6,540 bases of DNA from Candidatus Gerdarchaeota archaeon (GTDB taxonomy: Archaea > Asgardarchaeota > Heimdallarchaeia > JABLTI01). The stretch is from positions 1 through 6,540 of the forward strand of contig JAEORM010000211.1 in NCBI GenBank assembly GCA_016840905.1. The letters are read 5' to 3'. The notes below the pieces were generated by a model. It saw only the letters and a list, made by a program, of their open reading frames with translations. It was not told where the DNA came from and made no database searches. Positions 1 through 5,305 of this stretch are shown here, one piece after another. Every line of letters begins with the position of its first letter. Within the stretch, counting starts at the first letter, position 1. Both the position numbers and the translations under genes were made by a program.

Positions 1-315
1 GATCAAGTTAAAGCTTATTTTTTATATAAACAATCTCGTAAATTAGGTGCAAGTAGAAGAAGAAGTGGCGATCCAGATTCTGTAATGGAAGGCGATTGGA
101 AGAAAAAAACATTCACATGTAAGGTATGTGGAAGTAAAATGGAATATTGGTATGAAGATCGCATGGGTGACTGGATTTATAGTTGTACCAACGAAAAGTG
201 TGTAAAAAGTAAGGATTATACTGGGAAGATGACAACTGAAATGAAAAAATGGTTGAAATGGCATCAAATGAATTCAAAATTATATTATAGAAATATTTTA
301 GGTGGTTATTATTAA
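1..315 (+). CDS. 3' end of an unidentified zinc-ribbon protein (left-truncated)
   Basis: The frame is open from the first base, so this is read as the last 104 codons of a gene that starts outside the window. An ATG at position 85 exists but has no convincing ribosome-binding site, so a 76-residue stand-alone protein is the less likely reading. Four cysteines at visible residues 40, 43, 62 and 67 form a CxxC...CxxxxC pattern (CKVCG and CTNEKC), the layout of a zinc ribbon. A basic stretch precedes it (SRRRSG, residues 18-23), and the tail is rich in Trp, Tyr and Lys. Position just upstream of the protease and capsid genes is where terminase and portal genes usually lie, so it could be the C-terminus of one of those or a small DNA-binding protein. 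The visible part does not decide this. It overlaps the next gene by 14 bases, suggesting translational coupling. Confidence 0.7.
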   Translation, partial: DQVKAYFLYKQSRKLGASRRRSGDPDSVMEGDWKKKTFTCKVCGSKMEYWYEDRMGDWIYSCTNEKCVKSKDYTGKMTTEMKKWLKWHQMNSKLYYRNILGGYY

Positions 316-727
316 TAAGGAAGGACATTTAATCAGCTCTTTATTGATATTAGTAACAATAATGAGTGGAATATTGATATATCTAATGCATGCAACTTTT
401 CTTAGAGAAGTTGTTACGATTTTCACTTGTATTGGATTTTTCATATTTGGATGTCTATTACCTGATTTTGATCATCCACAAGTACAAAAAAAGGGTCATT
501 TTAAATGGCTTGGAAAGATTACAAGACATCGTGGACACTGGCATAGTATAATGGCAGCTGTAATTTACTTTCTATTGATATTGGCTTTTACACAGTTATT
601 TAGATTTTATTATTGGATTTATCCACCATTATTTGGATTTTTGGGTTTTATAAGCCATTTAATAGAAGATGACTTGAATAGATATAAATTAAAATCAAAA
701 CCAACAAGAGGTTTAAAACTTTGGTAA
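302..727 (+). CDS. YdjM/DUF457-family membrane-bound metal-dependent hydrolase
   Basis: This 141-residue protein carries the motif series I associate with the YdjM (DUF457, COG1988) family of membrane-embedded putative metal-dependent hydrolases. These are an early His (GHL, His9), LPDFDHP (Asp55, Asp57, His58), HRGHWHS (His76, His79, His81) and GFISHLIEDD (His119, Asp123/124). Together they could form a metal site. Four hydrophobic segments lie at about residues 10-30, 36-53, 83-100 and 105-120, so the product should sit in the cell membrane. The start is GTG at 302: an in-frame TAG lies immediately before it, and the next in-frame ATG would lose His9. No good ribosome-binding site precedes it, and it overlaps the upstream gene by 14 bases, so coupled translation is likely. 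The substrate is unknown even for the family. A role in membrane lipid turnover, lysis or superinfection control is speculation. Family assignment is fairly secure; function is not. Confidence 0.82.
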   Translation: MVIINKEGHLISSLLILVTIMSGILIYLMHATFLREVVTIFTCIGFFIFGCLLPDFDHPQVQKKGHFKWLGKITRHRGHWHSIMAAVIYFLLILAFTQLFRFYYWIYPPLFGFLGFISHLIEDDLNRYKLKSKPTRGLKLW

Positions 728-729
728 GT

Positions 730-766
730 TTTAAATACTCATAATTTTATTTTTAGAATAACAAAA
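730..766 (+). promoter_or_regulatory. Archaeal-type promoter, copy 1 of a 37-bp repeat
   Basis: TTTAAATA at 730-737 is a consensus archaeal TATA box. Transcription would be expected to start about 25 bases downstream, near 757-760 (AGAATAAC), giving a leader of about 20 bases that contains the GAGGT ribosome-binding site of the 780 gene. The 37 bases recur at 1349-1385 with only two mismatches (positions 739 and 744). The T-rich run at 745-754 (TTTTATTTTT) lies between TATA box and start site. Archaeal RNA polymerase terminates on oligo-T, so the same bases might also end transcripts arriving from the upstream genes. The promoter reading is strong by sequence; the terminator role is inference. 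Confidence 0.75.
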
Positions 767-768
767 CC

Positions 769-773
769 GAGGT
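769..773 (+). promoter_or_regulatory. Ribosome-binding site GAGGT for the 780 gene
   Basis: GAGGT sits six bases before the ATG at 780 and complements the 3' end of 16S rRNA. The block CGAGGTTTA followed closely by AAAATG recurs at 1901-1916 inside the protease gene, where it marks a probable internal start. Confidence 0.7.
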
Positions 774-779
774 TTAAAA

Positions 780-1343
780 ATGTCGTTATATCAAGTAAAA
801 GAAGAAATAAAAGAATTAAAACAAAGAACTCTTTATGATAAAGATCATTGGATGACTCATCAATCAAGAGCATTTAAAGTATCTAATGTTAGTGCTTCAT
901 TTGCTAGTGGTGCTTATGTAGAATTATGTTTTAAAACACCTACTACAAGACAAATTCATGTAGTACCTCATTTTACAACAAAAGATGCTGCTGCACTTAG
1001 AATTTATGAAGATTGCACTTGGTCTGGTGGGCAAACTGGTACTCAAGTTAATATTATTGCAAGAAATAGATTAAGTACAATACAATCAACAATAACTGAT
1101 GATTGGAGAGCAAGTGGTGCATGGGAAGTATCTGGTACAATGAAACAAGGTGTTTCTGGTATGAGTGGAGCTTTAGTAGAAGAAAAATATCATGTTGGCT
1201 CACAATTATGGATATCAGCTGAAACACGTGGAAGAAATGAATTAATATTAAAAACTGGAATGCAATATTGTGTTAGATTATTTTCAGCTGCAGCTGGAAA
1301 TGCTGGTCAAGTTGAATTAGATTGGTATGAGGCTAATATTTAA
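780..1343 (+). CDS. Beta-rich virion accessory protein (decoration or head-fibre candidate)
   Basis: This is a 187-residue protein with no membrane segment or signal peptide. The first 20 or so residues (YQVKEEIKELKQ) form a charged amphipathic helix, and the rest looks like beta sandwich rich in Ser, Gly and Thr. The pattern of HQSRAF near residue 28, LRIYEDCTWSGG at about 72-83, an ARNRLS turn near 93-98 and a closing LDWYEANI resembles small structural proteins I recall beside capsid genes in many uncultured tailed phages. That is a resemblance from memory, not a search result. A capsid decoration or fibre role fits the location one gene upstream of the protease and scaffold. The gene has its own promoter and a good GAGGT site, so it may be transcribed strongly or separately. 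Codon choice is strictly AT-ending: all 7 Tyr are TAT and all 6 Asn are AAT, unlike the capsid gene. The CDS is certain; the role is tentative. Confidence 0.8.
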   Translation: MSLYQVKEEIKELKQRTLYDKDHWMTHQSRAFKVSNVSASFASGAYVELCFKTPTTRQIHVVPHFTTKDAAALRIYEDCTWSGGQTGTQVNIIARNRLSTIQSTITDDWRASGAWEVSGTMKQGVSGMSGALVEEKYHVGSQLWISAETRGRNELILKTGMQYCVRLFSAAAGNAGQVELDWYEANI

Positions 1344-1348
1344 TAACC

Positions 1349-1385
1349 TTTAAATACCCATATTTTTATTTTTAGAATAACAAAA
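1349..1385 (+). promoter_or_regulatory. Archaeal-type promoter, copy 2 of the 37-bp repeat
   Basis: TTTAAATA at 1349-1356 lies 37 bases before the ATG at 1386, and the repeat unit ends exactly at that ATG. With the usual 25-base spacing, transcription would start around 1376-1379, leaving a leader of under 10 bases with no Shine-Dalgarno sequence. The downstream protease mRNA should therefore be leaderless or nearly so. The element matches 730-766 at 35 of 37 positions. It would drive the protease, scaffold and capsid genes that follow without another obvious promoter. Confidence 0.75.
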
Positions 1386-2450
1386 ATGACTGAAGAAAAA
1401 ATAGAAAAAGAATTTGAATTTAAAATCTTAGAAGCATCTAAGTTTGACGCATCAATACCTAAAGAAATATTTAGTAAGCTTCAAAAAGGTGACATGCTTT
1501 TAAGAGCAACATCCCTAACAACTGATTTTCTCCCAGAAAAATGGCTTAATGAATTAGCAATTGATTCTATAAATAATAGAGTTGATTGGCGACATAAAGA
1601 TCCAGAAGTAGGTGGTAGATTTTATGGTAGAAATATTTATAATCAGGTAATTGATGGGACAGGCAAAAATGAAGGTAAGAAGGTTATCGATAGTTTTTAC
1701 AGGATATTTGGTGGCCCTGAAGGATCTTATAATGATAAGATGCAACGGTATATCAAATTACAAGATGAACACGGACATCCTGTAGGCATAAGCAAAAGCT
1801 TCATCGTTAACAGATGCCCCAAAAATGGCGAAATAAATAGAGTTTTCGCCCTTGAAGATTCGATAACATACATACCTCAATGTAAAACTTGTAAAATAAG
1901 CGAGGTTTATAAAATGGAAGGAAATGATTTAGAAAATAAGGAAAAGGAAATCAAGAAACTTCAAGACGATTTAAACTCTGCTAGATTACAACTAGAAGAA
2001 AAAGATTCTGCCTTTGATGAAATGAAAGCAAAAGTTGAAAAACTTGAATCTGGAATTAAAGAAAAGGAAGATGAAAAGAAAAGCTTAGAAGATAGAGTTG
2101 TTGAATTATCTGATAATATCAAGAAACTTGAAGCTAAGATGATTGCAAAGGAAAGAGAACCTTATATAAAAAGATTAGAAGAACTTGAATCTGATAAATA
2201 TCTTTTTAGCATAATTAAGGAAAGACCTATTGAAGAAATTGATGCAAGAATCAAGAAACTTGAAGCAGATAAAACTGGTCCAAAAGTGACAACTACAACT
2301 ATCGATGATGAAGCTAGAAATTCACTTGAGGAAGGTTCGGATAAAAAAAGCATCGGAGTTGGTGCTTTTAGAAATAATCCAAAGCTAGCAAAAGAAATTG
2401 CTAACATGAAGAAATTAGATAAAGAATTAGGAATAGATAAGGTGTGGTAA
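1386..2450 (+). CDS. Prohead maturation protease fused to coiled-coil scaffold
   Basis: The 354-residue protein has two parts. Residues 1-176 resemble the HK97/U35-type prohead proteases, serine enzymes that cleave scaffold and capsid N-termini during head maturation. DWRHKDPEVGG places the likely catalytic His at residue 70, followed by a GRxxY step like the family's 'HD...G.v' strand. GISKSFIV matches the family's 'G.S.GF.V' strand and gives the likely nucleophile Ser136. ALEDSITYIP (154-163) matches the strand that follows, and Glu157 or Asp158 may complete the site. Cys144, Cys166 and Cys169 sit at the domain end and could bind metal. Residues 180-295 are highly charged heptad-like coiled coil with three IKKL repeats (189, 245, 289). 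A low-complexity linker leads to a Lys-rich C-terminal helix, as expected of a scaffold that binds capsid protein. ATG 1386 directly abuts the promoter repeat and has no ribosome-binding site. It ends four bases before the next gene. Confidence 0.82.
   Translation: MTEEKIEKEFEFKILEASKFDASIPKEIFSKLQKGDMLLRATSLTTDFLPEKWLNELAIDSINNRVDWRHKDPEVGGRFYGRNIYNQVIDGTGKNEGKKVIDSFYRIFGGPEGSYNDKMQRYIKLQDEHGHPVGISKSFIVNRCPKNGEINRVFALEDSITYIPQCKTCKISEVYKMEGNDLENKEKEIKKLQDDLNSARLQLEEKDSAFDEMKAKVEKLESGIKEKEDEKKSLEDRVVELSDNIKKLEAKMIAKEREPYIKRLEELESDKYLFSIIKERPIEEIDARIKKLEADKTGPKVTTTTIDDEARNSLEEGSDKKSIGVGAFRNNPKLAKEIANMKKLDKELGIDKVW
1902..1906 (+). promoter_or_regulatory. Internal ribosome-binding site GAGGT inside the protease gene
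   Basis: GAGGT is followed seven bases later by an in-frame ATG (1914). The nine bases CGAGGTTTA at 1901-1909 equal those before the gene start at 780 (768-776), and both are followed by AAAATG. This placement at the protease-scaffold boundary is the reason for proposing an internal start. Confidence 0.55.
1914..2450 (+). CDS. Nested scaffolding protein from an internal in-frame start (probable)
   Basis: Initiation at the ATG of Met177 would give a 178-residue protein consisting of the coiled-coil region and the basic C-terminal helix, without the protease. It has a better ribosome-binding site than the full-length start, which has none. The start falls just after the last protease strand and just before the coiled coil, where a free scaffold should begin. 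Phage lambda makes its scaffold Nu3 in the same way, from a start inside the protease gene C. Scaffold is normally needed in large excess over protease, and a leaderless or near-leaderless upstream start plus a strong internal one could set that ratio. This is inference from the sequence; translation is not shown. Confidence 0.55.
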   Translation: MEGNDLENKEKEIKKLQDDLNSARLQLEEKDSAFDEMKAKVEKLESGIKEKEDEKKSLEDRVVELSDNIKKLEAKMIAKEREPYIKRLEELESDKYLFSIIKERPIEEIDARIKKLEADKTGPKVTTTTIDDEARNSLEEGSDKKSIGVGAFRNNPKLAKEIANMKKLDKELGIDKVW

Positions 2451-2454
2451 AAAG
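2441..2454 (+). promoter_or_regulatory. GGTG-type translation start region for the 2455 gene
   Basis: GGTG begins 14 bases before the ATG and is followed by a TAAAAAG run; the TAA at 2448-2450 is the stop of the protease gene. The same geometry occurs before 3135 and 5971, and a weaker version before 4913. Confidence 0.55.
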
Positions 2455-3120
2455 ATGCCTCAAAGTACAGCATATGGTTATGATGTGGATGAAATCGATG
2501 CCCCTAAATATTTATCTCATGGCGAATGGACAATAACAGGAACTAAATCAATTGATGCTTGGATGCCTTTAAAGCCTAATGTTACATTAGCAAGCGGATT
2601 ATTTGGTTCAAGTGGTCTTTACGCCGTTGATCAATACGCAGAACCTTACGACAATCAAAGTGGTTTATCTGGTTGTATAGGAGTTAATATAAGAAAAATA
2701 CATACCCAAACAAATACAGGATTAAGAAACGCAAATCTTGGTTTAAGAAAGATGGCAGTACTTCATGAAGGATACTGTATGATGTCATATGAGTCAGGAA
2801 CTCTTGACGGAACAGTTATAACATTGAAGTATGGTGATGCTATCGCACCAACAATCAGCGGTTTCAGAGCGTATGAAGAATTAAATACAAGCACATTCTA
2901 TGCTTTTAGTGCTGCACCTACATTGGAAACTGGTGCTGCTGTACCTACAGCAACTGGTGTTTTCATTAGTGGTATTAGCGCAACAGCTGCATACACTGCT
3001 CTTAATACTGGATACAGACAATGCAAGTTAGGATGGTTTGCTGATGTAGCAAGCAACATGACTGGCTATTGGCACAGGGTTAAGATTATGCCAAATTCAA
3101 TATACGGAACAACTAAATAA
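2455..3120 (+). CDS. Capsid decoration protein candidate
   Basis: This 221-residue protein lies between the protease-scaffold and the major capsid gene, the classic place for a head decoration or stabilisation protein such as lambda gpD. It has no membrane segment. Predicted strands dominate, with many Gly, Ser, Thr and Ala. Residues 100-135 (HEGYCMMSYESGTLDG, then ITLKYGDAI) follow the 'G.i.v...dG.i..Gd.l' pattern of small beta-barrel decoration proteins. Near the end, CKLGWFADVAS (190-200) and GYWHRVKI (204-211) resemble their final two strands. Residues 145-185 are an Ala/Thr/Gly-rich stretch that could be a surface loop or insertion. It is larger than gpD (110 residues), so extra elaboration is likely. 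ATG 2455 is four bases past the preceding stop and preceded by GGTG. The role is inferred mainly from position and fold pattern; an alternative is a second minor coat protein. Confidence 0.8.
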   Translation: MPQSTAYGYDVDEIDAPKYLSHGEWTITGTKSIDAWMPLKPNVTLASGLFGSSGLYAVDQYAEPYDNQSGLSGCIGVNIRKIHTQTNTGLRNANLGLRKMAVLHEGYCMMSYESGTLDGTVITLKYGDAIAPTISGFRAYEELNTSTFYAFSAAPTLETGAAVPTATGVFISGISATAAYTALNTGYRQCKLGWFADVASNMTGYWHRVKIMPNSIYGTTK

Positions 3121-3134
3121 GGTGAAATAATAAG
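3121..3134 (+). promoter_or_regulatory. GGTGA ribosome-binding region for the major capsid gene
   Basis: GGTGA at 3121-3125 immediately follows the TAA of the decoration gene and is nine bases from ATG 3135. The 18 bases from GGTGA through ATGG differ at only two positions from those before the sheath-like gene (5957-5974). Confidence 0.7.
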
Positions 3135-4316
3135 ATGGCAGATTTTATAAATGATGGTTGGCCTAATTTAAATGCACCCGAATTGATCCCAGAAAACTTT
3201 AGAAACATTCACTGGGACATGATCAGAACTTTTGACAATAAGTTCTCACCAGTATTAACAGATATTTTACCAATGACTGAAGCTCCTGATGGAGGAATGC
3301 AATCTTTCATGTGGCCAATTTACACGGCTGCAAGACCTATGGCTAGATTGTACGATGCGGAAGAACAAACAAAGTACCTCGGTGCTCCTGGTATAAAAGA
3401 CGAAAGATTCAACACAAGAATCACGAAAGCTGGTTTCATAAGAAGATTTGATGAATTTAAAGCTGATTTTACTCACGATTTAATTAGTTTAAAATATCAA
3501 ATCATGGCTGAATCCATGGTTGAATCAATCGCCCAAAGAATTGAATATGAAATTGCAAACGTTTTATACCAAAACTTGACTGCAATCGCACAATACACTG
3601 CTAACCAAGATACCTCACGTGCTTTAGTAGCTGATGTCAAGACTGGTTTATTCTATAAATCAAACAAGACAACTAAAATCAGTGAATTGGATGGCTTAAT
3701 GACTGGTATCCAATGGCACAAAGCTGGAGCTGATATCTTTAGAGATTTTGCTGCTATTAAAAGAGCAAAAGAAGATATGACAGGAAGAGAACTTACAAAA
3801 GCTTTCTTTGGTCCAGAAACCTGCATGTGGCTTGATATTAATTCAGCTGTTATTGACAGATTGAAATATATTAAGGACACGACAGATGGTGTTTTAGGAA
3901 CTACAATTCAAGGAGTTACTATCAAGAAAGTATTAGGAAACAACTTGAAAGACGCATCTGAAAATCAAACATTCCCAGTTGCAGGAACTGGAAAGTGGGG
4001 TGCTCCTGGTAGAGGTGATCTCGACTACGATAAATGGGGAGATAGAAATAAAGTCCCTATAATGGTAGACGCTGGTACAACTGGTAGAGAATGGGGTTTA
4101 ATGACTGAAGATATTGTTGGAAGAACTTTCAACTCATATGTTCATACATTGCACCAAGACCAAGCAGGAAGTGCTATTCAACCTTTTGTTTACCAATTTA
4201 GTGAACAAGAACCATTCAGAGTTAAAATCAGAATGGAAAGAATGTTTGCACCAGTAGTTGAAGATTGGGCTTCATATGTATTGATCTTGAATACTGTAAA
4301 TAGATCAGACAGATAA
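3135..4316 (+). CDS. Major capsid protein, HK97-fold type
   Basis: The 393-residue product is called the major coat protein because it has the right size, follows the protease-scaffold and decoration genes, and precedes the neck genes. Features agreeing with an HK97 fold near the lambda gpE group are: an extended N-terminal arm; a strand pair around residues 95-112 (ITKAGFIRRFDEFKAD); a long helix at about 113-153 for the spine; an FFGPETCMWLDINSAVIDRLK segment in two parts at 224-244 with the helix of the capsid core; and a closing strand and helix (FRVKIRMERMFAPVVEDWAS, 361-380). The Gly-rich stretch at 283-304 is probably a surface loop. Unlike its neighbours, the gene uses many C-ending codons: 7 of 13 Tyr are TAC and 10 of 19 Asn are AAC. 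This fits selection for high expression. Its ribosome-binding site is GGTGA. Assembly into the shell and cleavage of the N-terminus by the upstream protease are expected from the family; no cleavage site can be named. Confidence 0.82.
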   Translation: MADFINDGWPNLNAPELIPENFRNIHWDMIRTFDNKFSPVLTDILPMTEAPDGGMQSFMWPIYTAARPMARLYDAEEQTKYLGAPGIKDERFNTRITKAGFIRRFDEFKADFTHDLISLKYQIMAESMVESIAQRIEYEIANVLYQNLTAIAQYTANQDTSRALVADVKTGLFYKSNKTTKISELDGLMTGIQWHKAGADIFRDFAAIKRAKEDMTGRELTKAFFGPETCMWLDINSAVIDRLKYIKDTTDGVLGTTIQGVTIKKVLGNNLKDASENQTFPVAGTGKWGAPGRGDLDYDKWGDRNKVPIMVDAGTTGREWGLMTEDIVGRTFNSYVHTLHQDQAGSAIQPFVYQFSEQEPFRVKIRMERMFAPVVEDWASYVLILNTVNRSDR

Positions 4317-4317
4317 G

Positions 4318-4322
4318 GGTGA
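4318..4322 (+). promoter_or_regulatory. GGTGA ribosome-binding site that decides the 4328 start
   Basis: GGTGA lies five bases before ATG 4328. The upstream in-frame GTG at 4319 lies within this site, so it is better read as part of the ribosome-binding sequence than as the start codon. Confidence 0.65.
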
Positions 4323-4327
4323 TTTCC

Positions 4328-4909
4328 ATGGTTTGGTATCCAGCTTACCTAGATAAGGAAGACGTAGCGGAATGGGTTCAAAGACAACGACCCAATTTCA
4401 CAACAGAAAATATTCTAAATGTAGATCTTAGAATGACAGATACAATTATATTTGGAATGCTAAGTGATCAAAGAATATATGTCAATTATACAGGGACGGT
4501 TTCTGGTAATGCTGTTTCACCAAGCGACATAAATAATTTTTTATGGGGAGCTTCTCTTTGTTTTAATTTAGAAGCTTTAGGATATCCTGGAGATATACAT
4601 TACTCCGCTGGAGGTATCCAAAAATCAAGAGTTGGTGGTGTTGAAACCACTTTCATGAGAATGCAACCCATGTTTTTTCTTGGACAAGGTGACTATTCAA
4701 ACTTAGAAAAAGTCAAACCTTTTCGTACTTATAAACAACTCGGAGAATGGTTCGTTCAAAGATATATAAATAGATATAGACAAAATGCTCAAGGAACGAA
4801 GATAGCGATTCCACTCATTGATGCAGATGATACATCGCGTGGCTATGGTTATAATAAAGATAATAGTTTTATATCTGGAGCCGATATACTTTCTTCGGGG
4901 TTGACATAA
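4328..4909 (+). CDS. Head-tail adaptor (connector) candidate
   Basis: Read from ATG 4328 this is a 193-residue protein; the GTG nine bases upstream would add only three residues and sits in the ribosome-binding site. The opening YLDKEDVAEWVQRQRPNF followed by a helix-rich stretch (VDLRMTDTIIFGML) resembles the N-terminus of gp6/gp15-type adaptors, small helical proteins that form a ring under the portal. Those are often about 100 residues, so this one has an extra C-terminal part, including a helix around residues 140-150 (GEWFVQRYINRYRQN) and a polar tail. No membrane segment or enzyme motif is visible. It starts 11 bases after the capsid gene stop and is followed after three bases by the next gene, consistent with one co-translated neck module. 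Position carries most of the weight of this call. Confidence 0.7.
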   Translation: MVWYPAYLDKEDVAEWVQRQRPNFTTENILNVDLRMTDTIIFGMLSDQRIYVNYTGTVSGNAVSPSDINNFLWGASLCFNLEALGYPGDIHYSAGGIQKSRVGGVETTFMRMQPMFFLGQGDYSNLEKVKPFRTYKQLGEWFVQRYINRYRQNAQGTKIAIPLIDADDTSRGYGYNKDNSFISGADILSSGLT

Positions 4910-4912
4910 AAA
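4899..4912 (+). promoter_or_regulatory. Weak GGTTGA translation start region for the 4913 gene
   Basis: The bases GGTTGACATAAAAA precede ATG 4913. This is nearly the start region of the 5971 gene (GGTGACATAAAAAG) with one T inserted and the final G missing, so pairing to 16S rRNA would be weaker. The start begins three bases after the previous stop, so coupled translation could compensate. Confidence 0.4.
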
Positions 4913-5305
4913 ATGTTTGTACATAATAGATGGTTAGAACAAACAGGTACAATCATACAAGAGAATACTCAACAATTAGTTTCAGGTTTAGTTAGTTATG
5001 AATCACCATACGTGATAGTAACTGGAACTAGATTTGCTGTTATTGATAGAAAAACATATGTTAGAACAAGCGATGAAACTAAAAGAGCAATTTTTGATGA
5101 TTTGACCGTTCAATTTGGTCAAGATCAAATAATAAATTTAAATAGTACAGGAATAACAATAATAGAAGGTTCTACACGACTTCAATATGATGGTGTAGAA
5201 TTTAGAGCAATGAATGTTACATCATTTGGTCAAAAATTTAATAGATCAAGCCCTATAGGCATAACAGAAGTAAAATTTAGGAGAATAACACCACTTGCTG
5301 ACTGA
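4913..5305 (+). CDS. Head closure / neck protein candidate
   Basis: The product is 130 residues, mostly predicted beta strand (VIVTGTRFAVIDR, LTVQFG, ITIIEGSTRLQYDGVEFRA in pieces) with one short helix around residues 53-62. Size, beta-barrel look and place directly after the adaptor candidate match the head closure proteins (SPP1 gp16 class) that plug the portal channel and receive the tail. No sequence motif proves it. The C-terminal KFRRITPLAD is encoded over the start of the next gene, an 11-base overlap that suggests coupled translation. An alternative is another tail-completion protein; neck proteins of this class diverge too fast for confident naming by eye. Confidence 0.68.
   Translation: MFVHNRWLEQTGTIIQENTQQLVSGLVSYESPYVIVTGTRFAVIDRKTYVRTSDETKRAIFDDLTVQFGQDQIINLNSTGITIIEGSTRLQYDGVEFRAMNVTSFGQKFNRSSPIGITEVKFRRITPLAD

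Noticed and set aside
43..328. Minus-strand open frames opposite the zinc-ribbon gene
   Set aside because: Phe/His/Tyr-rich translations without motifs lie opposite a plus-strand frame that contains a clear zinc ribbon.
708..718. GAGGTTTAAAA at 708-718 repeats the bases at 769-779, a possible second start or regulatory repeat
   Set aside because: The first copy encodes RGLK near the C-terminus of the membrane protein, where the family usually has a similar Gly-containing motif. No start codon follows at a usable distance, so chance similarity in AT-rich DNA is more likely.
2162..2473. A 103-codon open frame on the minus strand opposite the scaffold region
   Set aside because: It is the antisense shadow of a Lys/Glu-rich coiled coil, which yields Leu/Phe/Ser-rich reverse frames. 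It has no promoter or ribosome-binding site, and the plus-strand protein is convincing.
4319..4327. GTG at 4319 as the start of the adaptor gene
   Set aside because: The GTG is part of the GGTGA ribosome-binding site for the ATG at 4328, which gives normal spacing.
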